This document shows, piece by piece, positions 22,311-34,135 of a stretch of DNA of 51,428 nucleotides; the stretch's first letter is position 1, and the number at the start of each line of letters is the position of its first letter. A program made the position numbers and the translations under genes. The notes under the pieces are model-generated. The model had not been told where the DNA came from. It was given only the letters and a program-made list of their open reading frames with translations, and did not search any database. The stretch lies in contig NW_021628581.1 of NCBI RefSeq assembly GCF_900005765.1, forward strand, positions 1-51,428. The letters run 5' to 3'. This DNA comes from Plasmodium relictum. Its lineage: Eukaryota > Apicomplexa > Aconoidasida > Haemosporida > Plasmodiidae.

Positions 22311-25300
22311 ATTAAAAAAATTTAACTTGTACTTTATTTTTAACAGCATTTTCAATATTTTTATTACAAGTTATAATCATCTGTTATTTTTAAAACTTAA
22401 ATCATTCTCACTCTAACATTATGTGAAAAAAAAAATTTATATATTTTTTTTTTAAATATAAATTAATACTCATATTTTATTATAACTACTTCAATGTATA
22501 TCCTTATATACGTATCTTTCGAACATTCCACATGTACTAGAAATTTTTATAATAATTTTTTTTTTTATCATATTAAAATTTCAAAAAGGTCAATAGTATA
22601 ATTTCTTGACAAGTATTATCTTTTTATTTGTATCATTCTATATCTTACTTCTATTCTATTGTTTTTTCTTTTGATTTTGTACATTTCCTTTATTACTCAC
22701 CTATTTTATTGTTTCCTGCATAATTTTATAGATAACATTTATTAAATAGTAACACAAGTGATGATTTGCCATATTATTAAGATATATGTTACAATTTAAT
22801 TTTAAAATTATAAGTTAAAAAAAATGCTATAAAATGAATGAACCTTTGATTCAAATATACAATTAAAATAATGAAAATTTATTTTTCATTTTATAATCTA
22901 AGCTTTATGTTATATATAGTATAAAAGAGAAAAAAAAAATTTATATTTTAAAAGGTTTAGAATTTGTGTATATCCTATTTAAAGGTTCTATTGTTTGGCT
23001 TTTCAGTAAATACATAAACACGCTTTTTTATATTTAAGATAAGACTAATGAAAATTATTTTTTTTGCGATTTATTATTGGAATAAAACCTCATACACTAA
23101 TGCCACATTTTTAAAAGGAAAAATATTTTTCCTTAATGATAATCTATCATTTATTTATTTTTCACTATTGTCTATAACCCTTTATTTACTTTTGAGATTA
23201 AAATTTTATTTTAAAATAAGAGAAAAACAGTTGATAATAAATGCTCAATATACAGTTTCAAAATAAAAAAAAATAACGAAATTTAATAAAGAACAAAATT
23301 TTTTAACAAATTTTACCTTAATTTTAATATCTTCAAAGTTTCTACTAAAATAATTATTATTAAATATTTTTACGTTTTATTCTTCCTTTATTTTCTTAAT
23401 TTTTTTTTCATTTATTTCTGTTTTCATCTTAAAAAAAAAAAAGAATTGAAACTTTTTTTTATGTTTATATAAAGAATAATACAGAGAACTTTTTGTAGAA
23501 AAATTAATAGAGTAATTTTCCTCTTTCTTGTTTCTATCTTTCCTTGAGGCAACTCACATACACAAACAACTTAAAATTATAAAAAAAACAATGTTTTCAT
23601 CCTAAAAGAATTTTTTTTTTATGAAATTTAAAGTAAATTATTTAAATTAATTTAAATGGTTCTGTAAAGCAATTCATAGCATGTGAGATAAATATAATTT
23701 TTATTTAGAAGCAATGGAACTAATTTTTTATGAAAAAAAAAATATTATAAATTTCATAGAACCTTTTATTAAATTTATTTCCAAATTAATATATTTATTA
23801 TTTCTTCATATATCATTAATTTTTCTTTATATTATATCATTTAACCAATATTATAATTTTTTTATATTTAATATTTGTTATTTTTAATGATAATCATTAA
23901 TATTTTTAAATTATGTAATTTTATTGCTTTTTTTTTAATTAATGAATTTTAATTTAATAACATATTAAAAAAAAAAAAAAAAAAATATGTTAGCTTAAAA
24001 GGTTATTTAGAAGATGCTCATTGGTAAAATTATAAAAAATAATAATAATTCTTCAATGTTCCTGATATTTTAAATCAAAATAAATAATGAAAAAAAATTA
24101 ACTAAAATTATATTTTTCCTTAAGATTTTAATATTTTTTATTATTTATTTAAATCATTTAAATATTATTTTTTTTTTTATTTATAAATAAAAACAAAAAA
24201 ATACGCTGTCTCAATATATTCTGGTATATACATAATAAGTAATTTTTAAGAAAAAAGAAATTATATACAACTGGATAATAAAATGGTTATTACAATGATA
24301 TTATTTTTTTTAAAATAAGTTTTAATTTCACATATTATTTAATTTGTATTCATCATAGTTTTTTGCATATATTTCATTTTTCCTAGAAATATAAATAAAT
24401 TAATGTTATTTTTTTTATTTTATTTTAAATAATTTTAACGCATTATGCTATTTTCTTTTTTTTTTCAATAAAACTATATTAATATTTTTATTTTATTAAT
24501 TTATTGTGGAATAAATTTTTAATAAATGATATAATTATGTGATATAATGAAACAAGTTTTACATAAAACTAAATTATAAAATTCATGTCAAAAACAAAAA
24601 TGTACTTTTAAATACAAAGAAATTTAAAGAAAAAGTAATAAATAAATGAAAATTATATATGTCATAAAATTTTGGTTATTTTTAATGATTATAATATATC
24701 ATTATACCATACAGAAAATGAATATTTCATATTTAAAATATACACAATTGAAGTTACGATTACAAAAATGTGAACATTTCCTTATTTATATATGAATATT
24801 CTTTCCTGATAATTTATTTATAATTTTTTTTTTTTAATACAATTTTACTGATTAATTAAATATTGAAAGAAATTTTTTCTAATTAAAAATATAAAATTTA
24901 ATAAAATTACATGTAGCATAATGGAAATTACTTTAATATCATAATAATTATGTATACTATTTGAATTAAAAAAATTGAAATAATCTTTTTACATTCATAT
25001 TTTTGTAAAAAATAAAAATTAAAAAATATTTTTAAGAAAATACTTCAAATGAAGATTATTAACTTTATTTACTAAAAAAAATTATTTTATTAATTTTTTC
25101 ATAATTATAAAAATAGTAATTTAATAAGAAACATATAACTGGTTATTAACTGCAACGTCTATATAAAAACAGTGTAATTAAGATGAATTTTTCCACATTA
25201 GTTTAAAACAGTATATATATATATATGTGGTATTATTTCTTGATGCATTACTCAAATAAGGTATAAAAAATAAATATACTAAATTTATATTACTCCAAAT

Positions 25301-26911
25301 TATTTAATTTTAAACCATTTAAAACAAATTTATCTTATATTTTTTCATCTAAAATATTGTAACATAAATAAATTTATAATTCATTTAATATAAAATAAAA
25401 ATAAGGTGAAATTATTATTTGATATATGATAGTTATACTCAAGTTTTTTTACTCTTAATTAAATATGTAAATATAATAAATTTAAAATATATAATGGACT
25501 AAAATTTTTCATTTTTTGTAGTTTTTATAACAATGAAAATATTTTCCTCATCATCTGATAAATTTCCATATCATTGGATAAAGATATTTCACTATATCTT
25601 AATATCCGCAAATGAATATTTTCATCCACAAATATGGATATTATTTTATTTAAAAAAAAAAAAAACAATAATACAATCTTGAATTTTTCATATAAAATAT
25701 GAATAAAACAATTTTTATTTTTTCTTATTTATATTTATCGTTTGTATGCTTTTTAAACAGTATCTGTGGAATTCATAATATATATGCAAAAAAGTAATAT
25801 GAAACATAATTTTCATATTATTTTCCTCAGGCTTTTTTTTTTTACTAAAGCGTTGGAAAAAAAAGAAAAGAAATTTATTATATTATTTTGACTTTTATAA
25901 AATTACACATTTATTTCTTTTATATTTCATCATATTCAAATTTGATACATTCTAAAGTAATGCATTTATGCTTTAAAGTTGCTTTATAATGTTTCTAATC
26001 AATATCTATTAAATTATATTTTATTTTAATACTCATTTTGTATTACTTAAATTTAACTTATTATAATGCGAATTAGCATGATTCAGTTTATATGAAGTTT
26101 TCAAAAGTATTTTGTACTATTAAAAGAATAAAACTAACATAATTTCTCAGTTTTATATAAGAGAAAAGATATTTTATATTTATTATAAGTGTATTGAAAC
26201 ATTAAAATTAAATATATAATTTTTATTTCTATCTCTTTATTTATATATTTTTATAAAAAGAAAAGCAATAAAAATATAATACATAAAATGTTTATTTTTT
26301 ATGAACTTTCGTGTATTATTGTTGAGAAAAAATGAAATGAGTTTATATATTTTCTTTAGATTTATATGTAATAAAAGAAAAAGAAAAAAAAAAATGAAGA
26401 TAAAATGTAACAAAATAATATAAAAAAATTAAATTAAAATAAAATGTAAAAATAAAAGTGTAGCAAGTAAAATGATATGAAGGCAAGAAAACACAAAATA
26501 AATAATATAAAAGAAAAAAATAAAAAAAAATAAAATGCAGATTTAAATAAAATAGTTAACAGAAAATATGGTGAATGCAATAAAATGAAAATGCAATTTA
26601 ATAAAAAAATTCGTAAAATAACATAAAACATTACATAATAATAATAAAAAAAAAAATAATAAGATAAAAGAAATACATTTTTTAACTAATAAAAATTATT
26701 CATAATTTTTTTCATTAGCATAAAGTTTTTTTTTTATTTTCACTTGTCTAATTTTTTGATATTTAAAATAAATATAATTATGAATTTAATTACAGTATAT
26801 TTATGTTTTAAATAAAATAAATGCCTTAAAAATATTTTATATTTTTAATTATTTTTTAGTCTTCAATTTATTAATCCCACAATTTTGTAGTCATCATTTT
26901 AACCTCTTTAA
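22311..26911. other. Long gene-poor stretch
   Basis: About 4.6 kb without a supportable gene. A 72-codon frame at 23048-23266 starts MKIIFFAIYYW and has one hydrophobic segment (IYFSLLSITLYLLL), but nothing supports it as a gene. A 49-codon frame starts at 25533. An A-rich tract at about 26380-26680 repeats AAATAAAATG-like words and yields a spurious hydrophobic frame on the minus strand. No RNA gene or LTR was seen. Confidence 0.5.
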
Positions 26912-27417
26912 AACACTAAATTCAAGAGTAGAAGTTCAGTTCATTCAAAGTCTAAAGAAAAAAGATAATATTGTATTCATTCATATCTACGTTATTAGCA
27001 CTATATGTTTCATCTACATTTGGAATAGGATTTTATGATACACAAAAAAAGAAAGCATAAATCTTTGTATGATATGAATTTGGATAACTCAGGAAATAAG
27101 ATTGATTTTTCTAGATATGCTTGGAATAGCAAGTATTTAGGAAAATTAGTGGCTAATATTGTGGACGATGTAATAGAAAAAAGGTAGTATAATATAGAAA
27201 ATCCCTTAAAAAAGGAATATTTAATTTAAAGAAAGTGACACCATCTATCGAAACCATAAAAAAGTATATAATATATTCTGCAGACGAAAAATGCGTGAAA
27301 CTTTCTGATTGTCAAATGAAGGAAATAGAAATAATGGCATATTATTGCTTATACAATATCAAATTTGTATCTTTCCCTAAAAAAGTTAATATGAGTGTTC
27401 TCCATGAATATGAATAA
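26912..27417 (+). pseudogene. Frameshifted secreted or exported protein pseudogene
   Basis: Four reading-frame pieces join up in sense but not in frame. The first is a basic leader (SRSSVHSKSKEKR) at about 26918-26966. The second is a hydrophobic signal-like segment (LYSFISTLLALYVSSTFGIG). The third, starting near 27043, reads KHKSLYDMNLDNSGNK, then DFSRYAWNSKYLGKL, and ends VDDVIEKR at a TAG (27184). The fourth is an open frame from 27193 to 27417, containing KVTPSIETIKKYIIYSADEK, then CVKLSDCQMKEIEIMAYYCL. G+C is well above background. The order of a basic N-terminus, recessed signal and charged body resembles exported Plasmodium proteins of about 150-160 residues. Two or more frameshifts and one stop make it nonfunctional. 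The family is not recognised. Confidence 0.6.
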
Positions 27418-29872
27418 TAAAAGTGAAACAAAACAATAGAAAAATAAAGATATATAATTATCATAATATCAACATTTTTTTTTTTTTTTTAAATTTAGTG
27501 TCTTTTTAATTTTTATTCATGAAAAGAATCAATATTGAGACAATATATGTATGTGCTTCTTTTCTTGATTTTAGCAAAATGAATAATAAAAGAAAATATT
27601 CTTAATTCAAATTAAAAATATTTATATATACATATTATGACATTGTATATAAAATATATTTAATATTAAATTATAGTTTTTTATATTTGTGTTACTCTCT
27701 ATAATCTAGCTTAAAATTTAGATAATAAGCATAAATATACGTTGATTTCTCTTTTACTATCATTTTTTCTTATTTTCATAACACATATGGTGATATTATT
27801 ACCTCAATATATCAATTCACATAAATTTCTTTTTTTATTCTTTTTACTTTTACTTTTTGGTTTTTCTTCTATTATAATCCCACGGATTTAAATTTTATTA
27901 TTATTTTTTTTTTGTTTTTTTGTTTTGGGTAATTATTAAGGAATTCAAGATAGTTTAATTTAATATATTTCATGTGTATTCCGATAGTTTGGGGTACTAA
28001 AAAGGAAAAAGTTTCTATAAAATTATCAAATACATATAGAAAATAAATAACGTTGTATTTCACATAATTGATGAGATATTTAAATTAATGTGATAACTTT
28101 TATTTTCTTCATCTTCTTTATATTAAAGAAAAGAACAAATTATTTTTTTATATAAATAATTTTACAATAATTTTTTACAAAATTTCAAATGAAAAAATAA
28201 AAATTTTGTTTTGCTTTTACTGCTCCCATTCTAACTGGTTTTTTAAATTATTTATTTTTACTCCATCATAATGAATTCGAATGTTAAATTTTATTAGTTA
28301 AAAATCAAATTTATTTACATACTTGTCAACCGCTTATACATGACCTAGAAGAAAAAAAAAAACAATAAAATATATAATAAATATAAATATTATAATTTAA
28401 TGTTTTCATTTTTTACAATATGAAAATAATTTTTAACTAAATTCGTTAGTTATACTTAAATTTTTTTTTCTTTTAAATAAAAACAATTCCAACATGAAAA
28501 GATTAAATTATTTGAAAAAAATTATATTTTTTTTCAAAAAAGTGTCAAAAAAATAAATATTTTTGATATTAGTTCATTTAGAGCAAATTATAAAATTAAT
28601 TATTAAGCATATATAAATATTGCACATTTTTACAATATTGTATTATATTATACTTTTTAATAGTATCTCAAAGATGTAGAAAAAAGTTAACACTTTTATT
28701 ACCTAATAAAATTCAAAATAAATAAGATTATTATATATATATTATTTAAATCAATAGTTAAACTGAAAATTTTAAATATAAATATTTTTTAATATATTGA
28801 TATTATATATGCACTTATATCTTTTGTTTATATTACTCCTAATATTATTACAAACCACCATATAGTTTGCATAAAATCATTAAGAAACGATAAGAAATAA
28901 ATAAAGCATAAAAATAGAATAATTAAAGAAAAATATATTTCACCTTATATATTGAAATTTATTTTAATTATACGAATATTTTTTTTTTCATTAATTTCAC
29001 AAGTTCGAAAAAATAAAATTTTTTAATTTTCGTTTCATTGACTATTGATTTGTTAAATTTTCCATTTAATACTTTTGTAAAATATAAAAAAAAGTTTTAA
29101 TTATCACATTAAGGCACTCTTTTTTTGTACTACATAAAGAAGTAATATATTTAATAGAAATAATTTATTCCAATGGTATGATTCTTCATGCCATATAAAC
29201 TTAAATCATAGTTAATGTTGTAGAGAAAGAAAAGGTTCTACATAAATAAAAAATAAATTCTTCTTGAGTTATTTTTGTTTTTAAATATCTAAAAAAAAAA
29301 AAAAAAAATACTTTTTTTTTTTTTTATAATTAGATTTTCTGTTTGATTATATAAAAATGAAGAGTTCACGTATTTCGAAAATATTTATATTATTTCGTAA
29401 AAATAAAATCGTAAGCATAAAAGTTTTAATAGCTAATTTAATTAACTATATAGTTAAGGTAATTATGAAATTATTAAAATAAAGGCTTTTAATATCTTAA
29501 ACTTTCTTATATGCTAGAAATAATAGATTTTTTTTGGATTAATATAATGGCAGAATAGATACTGTACATTTCATACGTGCAATGTCAAAGGTTAACAAAG
29601 TAAATTACGTATTAATATACATAATTAATTTCAAAAAGGTATAATACTTTAATGATACGATGCTTTAATGTTATTAATTAAAAATAATAAAAAAAGTTAT
29701 TAACCTTTTTATATGCTTTTAGTATTTTGTTAAGAAGAGCGATAAAAAAAAAATAATGTATAGGTTTAGTATTTGCATGTAATTAACAACTTACTAGATA
29801 AGTCGGTTTCGGTGAATAAAAGATATAAAATATTTAGTTTTACATTTTTTTTAATAACTTCTTCTAGGATGT
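27418..29872. other. No supportable gene
   Basis: AT-rich. A minus-strand frame at 27872-28063 (63 codons, MKYNVIYFLYVFDNFIETF) has a protein-like mix but no neighbours or motif, so it is at most a remnant. Around 29580-29720 there are GGTTAAC and GTTATTAACC words resembling LTR palindromes, without a complete element. Confidence 0.5.
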
Positions 29873-30443
29873 TGGTTTATAAAGGATATTATTAAACTTT
29901 TATATAATAATAGTTAGTTTTTCATACGGAAAATAAAGAGTTCTTCATGAATTCGTTAGTTAACAAAAAAAAGAGTGACCATTTTCTTTATGGTGTTATA
30001 ATCAAAGATTTCAACGAGTACGTTTTTGTAAAAATTTTGTTGTCGAACCAAATTAATTTTTAAAATAAAAATTATATTCAAAATATAAGAGAAAAATAAA
30101 AAGGATTATATTTCATTAATATTTAATTTTTACACATTTATAAAATATAGTTAATAACAATAATTAAACTATTTATTTTAATTAATTATTTTATATAATA
30201 AATAATTTTAATGAGAATTTAAATTTTTGATAAAAATAAATCTTTATTTTTATTAAAGTAAATAAGTACCTTTCAAACAATAATGGTTCATTTATGTAGA
30301 TTTTATGTGTAAAATTTACGTATTAGTAGCATAACTATATTTTTACAACAATTAAAAACAGTTGGGGTATCTCTACATGTTTTTTTATTGATTTTTCTCT
30401 TCAATACTCTAACAAAGTTATTGAACGCCCAACTAATAAATCA
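29873..30443 (+). mobile_element. Family-2 LTR
   Basis: 571 bp from TGGTTTATAAAGG to CCAACTAATAAATCA. In sense orientation it aligns with the reverse complements of 662-1125 and 19921-20458. Shared landmarks are CATACGGAAAATAAAGAG near the start and a TTTTGTAAAAATTTTGTTGTC segment. Flanks GATGT and ATACG do not form a clear duplication, so one end may be eroded. No internal genes, so it is probably a solo LTR. Confidence 0.75.
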
Positions 30444-31895
30444 ATACGCTAAAATGTATTTGTAAACTAAAAAGTATACTGAAAATACATACAATAAAAA
30501 AAAAGAAAATATTAATTTTTTTTATGACACTTTCTTGTAATGTAATATGTTTTTTAATGAGATACATATGAAATAAGAATGATATATTTAAAGGATTGTA
30601 AATTTTATTTAAAATAAGTTATTTATTTTATGTTATATAACATAAATAAATAGGAATTATATACTAATTTTAAAATTCTTGAGTTAATGCTCTGTTAAAT
30701 AAATATTTAACTTTTTTCAATATCTTAAAAAAATGATAATTATGTTTGTAAAGTTTACATAAAATTATTTTTTACTAAAAAATTATTATTATTTATCATC
30801 TTTCATCTTGTAATAATATATACATAAACATATATAATTTTTTTTATTTGAGTTTTTCTTTTTCTTCATTTTTTTCCCTTTTTTTTTTGTTTATATATTA
30901 TTTTTCTTTAAGGTATGTATTTCTTTAAATACTTTACATATACACCTAAACTTCAGTTACATTGTATTTCATCTTAATTAAAATTAAAAAGGTTTTATAA
31001 CACTTTTTTATTGATTATATATCAAAAGAAATAAAAATAAAAATACGAATATTTAGTATATTTCTTATATTTATTCTGATATAAATAAACTAAAAACAAA
31101 AAGATAATTTTATAATTACGTTCTTGTAAATGTATATATTCACATGTATATTTGCATAATAGTATAAAAATATAAAACAAGGTAAATTTAACAACACAAT
31201 ACATTTTTAAATACATTTTCATTAAAATATATTATCATTTTTAAAGTAGTTAACATATTAAGAATAATAAAAGCATTGAATTATAATGATTTTAATTAGA
31301 GTATTGTAAGTGTCATATGAAATAAATTTTTTATTACATTTTACGTAGTATAATTATGTAAGGAATATATATTATCTATATTATGCAATTTTATAATAAT
31401 AAAATTAGTAGTTATTACTGTTCATATTCTGTTAATTTTATTGTTCAATGCAATAGATAAATATTGGAATAGATAATAAAAAAATCATATTATAAAAATG
31501 TGAATTTTATAGAAAATATTTATATTAATTAATTTATAATAGTCTAATATAGGTTTATATGTATTTTTTTAAGTATAAATAATGGGAAAAAATAAAATAA
31601 ATATAAATTTCTCTATTTATATAACTTATATAAAAAAAATTACAATTTACCATTCATTGTATTTTAATTTTCCTTAATATGTATGTTTTAATATTAGAAT
31701 ATATTTCCACAATTATTAAAGAGTAAGTTATAAAAAAAATTATATTAGTAGTTATTATTAATGTGTATCTTTTACTATTCTGACTTTCCATTAAGTATAC
31801 TTCATGTGTGATGTTCAAAGAAAATATAATGATTCATAAATTAAAATTCACGTCATCTATATTTGCAGAAAATTTTTTTAGGTCATTTAGAGTAG
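30444..31895. other. No gene seen
   Basis: AT-rich DNA between two LTRs. The hydrophobic frame at 31022-31222 on the minus strand is low complexity and not convincing. Confidence 0.5.
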
Positions 31896-32513
31896 TGGTC
31901 AATAGAAGATGTTATTAAACTTTTATAGTACATTAAGTTAGTTTACTAGTGTATATACAAGTTATCCATGCACTGACGCTAGTTAAAAAAAAAAAAAAAA
32001 AAAATATAAAGTTATCTTTTTTTGTTTTTTTTATTTTATTATATATACCTCTTTGTAATTAAAAAAAATAAAATAAAATTATTTTTTTTTCTTCGGTTGA
32101 CGTTTGTTCGAATTAAAAAGAGAATTAATTTTTATTTATATAAAAAAAACTTAATAAATGAAAAAGTATAATGTCAATGTTATATTCAATATGTATATTT
32201 CGAAATAACATTGAATGAACTAGAGCTAAATTTTAGTTATTTGCTATAAATTTAATGTGTGTGTTTTTAATTAAAAGAGTATACTTATTATTTGTAAATA
32301 AAAACTCCTTTATAACAGTTTAACATGTCTATTAAAAGATGCAGTAAAACTTAAATCAAATTAAATATTATGCATTATAAGAAACCACTAAATATATAAT
32401 AAAAACAAGTATATATATATATATATAAACGTATATTTATTTATACGTGCTCTTTACTAATTTGTTTGTTTAAATACTCTAGCAAAGTCATTAGGTAGGC
32501 AATTAATAAAACA
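31896..32513 (+). mobile_element. Family-1 solo LTR, exact target duplication AGTAG
   Basis: 618 bp from TGGTCAATAGAAG to AATTAATAAAACA. The flanks AGTAG (31891-31895) and AGTAG (32514-32518) are identical. The conserved block CCATGCACTGACGCTAGTT lies at about 31967-31985, followed by a 19-20 base A run. No internal region, so this is a clean solo LTR. Confidence 0.9.
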
Positions 32514-34135
32514 AGTAGCCAAATAAACTAATTTGCTATATTTTTTATAGAGTTTTGTCTCAACATAAAAGGATTTAACATTTTCATATTTTGTCATATA
32601 TTTTCATACTTTTTTTGTTTAATTATATTTCTTAAATGGTATAAAATTTTTTTTTCGAATTAAGTTAAATTTTGCAGATAATAGCATTGTTTCAAAGAAT
32701 TTTAATTAGAAATAATCAATCCAAAAATAATAGCCTACTAAAAGCATTAAAATATATTTTTAATAAAAAAAAATATATCCATATTCTACGATAAATAATA
32801 AAATTTGTTTTATTGAAATATATATTATTAAGAAATGAATCATTATATGATTCTATTTTTAGTAATACATAAAAATAATAAAGGAAGTAATGAAAATTAC
32901 CTTTTTTCCATTAATATATAGGTATTGATAATGTAACAATAAAAATAATTTTTTTCTAGTAACATGTAAAATAATGAATTTTGAAGTTTTAAATATTTAT
33001 TATTTCTAGTGGTAATTTAAAAAAAAAAATTATTTATTTATTAAATTGGTTTATTTTAATAATATAATTCACAAATATATTTTCTTTATATAAAAAAAAT
33101 TTTTTTTTTTAATATCTTTGAATTATTATTAAGATAATTAACGTTATATTTTTCATTTAAAACATATGAATTAAGTGCAAAATATTACTCATGATAAATA
33201 ATTTTTTAATTATATATGATGATGCATATAAATTATTCATATTTTTCAAATGATGCAAAAATAGTAAACCTTTTTTTTTTTTTTAAATTATGTAAAACCA
33301 ATTAGCAACTGTTTATATAAAACAACTATGAGAATATAAAATTAATGCAAAAAAAGAATGAAAAAATAATTTTTACTTCAGATAAATACATGTTACATAT
33401 TTCTCAACTATTTGTTTTATAAATTGTAACATTCAGATAAAAGCGAATAATTTACAATTAATCTAAATTGCATGCACCCTAATTAAGTATTAATTCATTA
33501 ATTTTCCCTTATACTTCTATTTATATAAAATAAATTATTTAGTTGTCATAGAAAAATTAAAAAAAAACAATAATTTATAAAAATAATATTTAGAAAATAT
33601 ACAAATTAAAAAGTTTTAACTAAAAATAATACTTTTAGGTTAAATAATTGATTTTAAAAAACAAATAGACACACTAAATAGTATATAAATATTAGTAACA
33701 ATTGAAAAAAAAGAAAGTAAAAATACAGTTTTAAAAAATTTCTTTATTTCATTTGCATGATCTATAAATTCTAATTAAAATTATTGTGAATATATAAAAA
33801 AAAAATAAACAATTAACTCTTTTAACTTTGTTCAAATATTTAATATTTTGTATTAGCTCAAGAAGGTGAATTATTAGACCTAAAAGGGCAAATAACTATA
33901 TTAATTTTTCATTAACATATGTATCCTTGAGTTACTTCTAAAGTTCATGCAAATTTTAAAAAAATTTTGATGTAAAGATATTCCTATATATATATAATTA
34001 CATAAATAACTTAAAACATGAGAAATTTTTTTTTTATTTTTTGTTTTATAAAATGTAAAAGAAAAAATTTTAAGAATTAAATTAAAGTTTATCATACATT
34101 GAAAGAAAAATAGAGTGCAACTAATAAAATAAAAA
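32514..34135. other. Intergenic region upstream of the six-exon gene
   Basis: No gene seen. The last several hundred bases must contain the promoter of the gene starting at 34136. They are almost pure A and T, so no element can be pinpointed. Confidence 0.5.

Noticed and set aside
25533-25680. 49-codon frame starting MKIFSSSSDKF
   Set aside because: Too short, with a poly-A derived lysine run, no second exon and no motif. Not distinguishable from chance.
26434-26631. 65-codon hydrophobic frame on the minus strand
   Set aside because: It is the reverse of an A-rich AAATAAAATG-like tract. The Phe/Leu/Ile-rich protein is what poly-T translates to.
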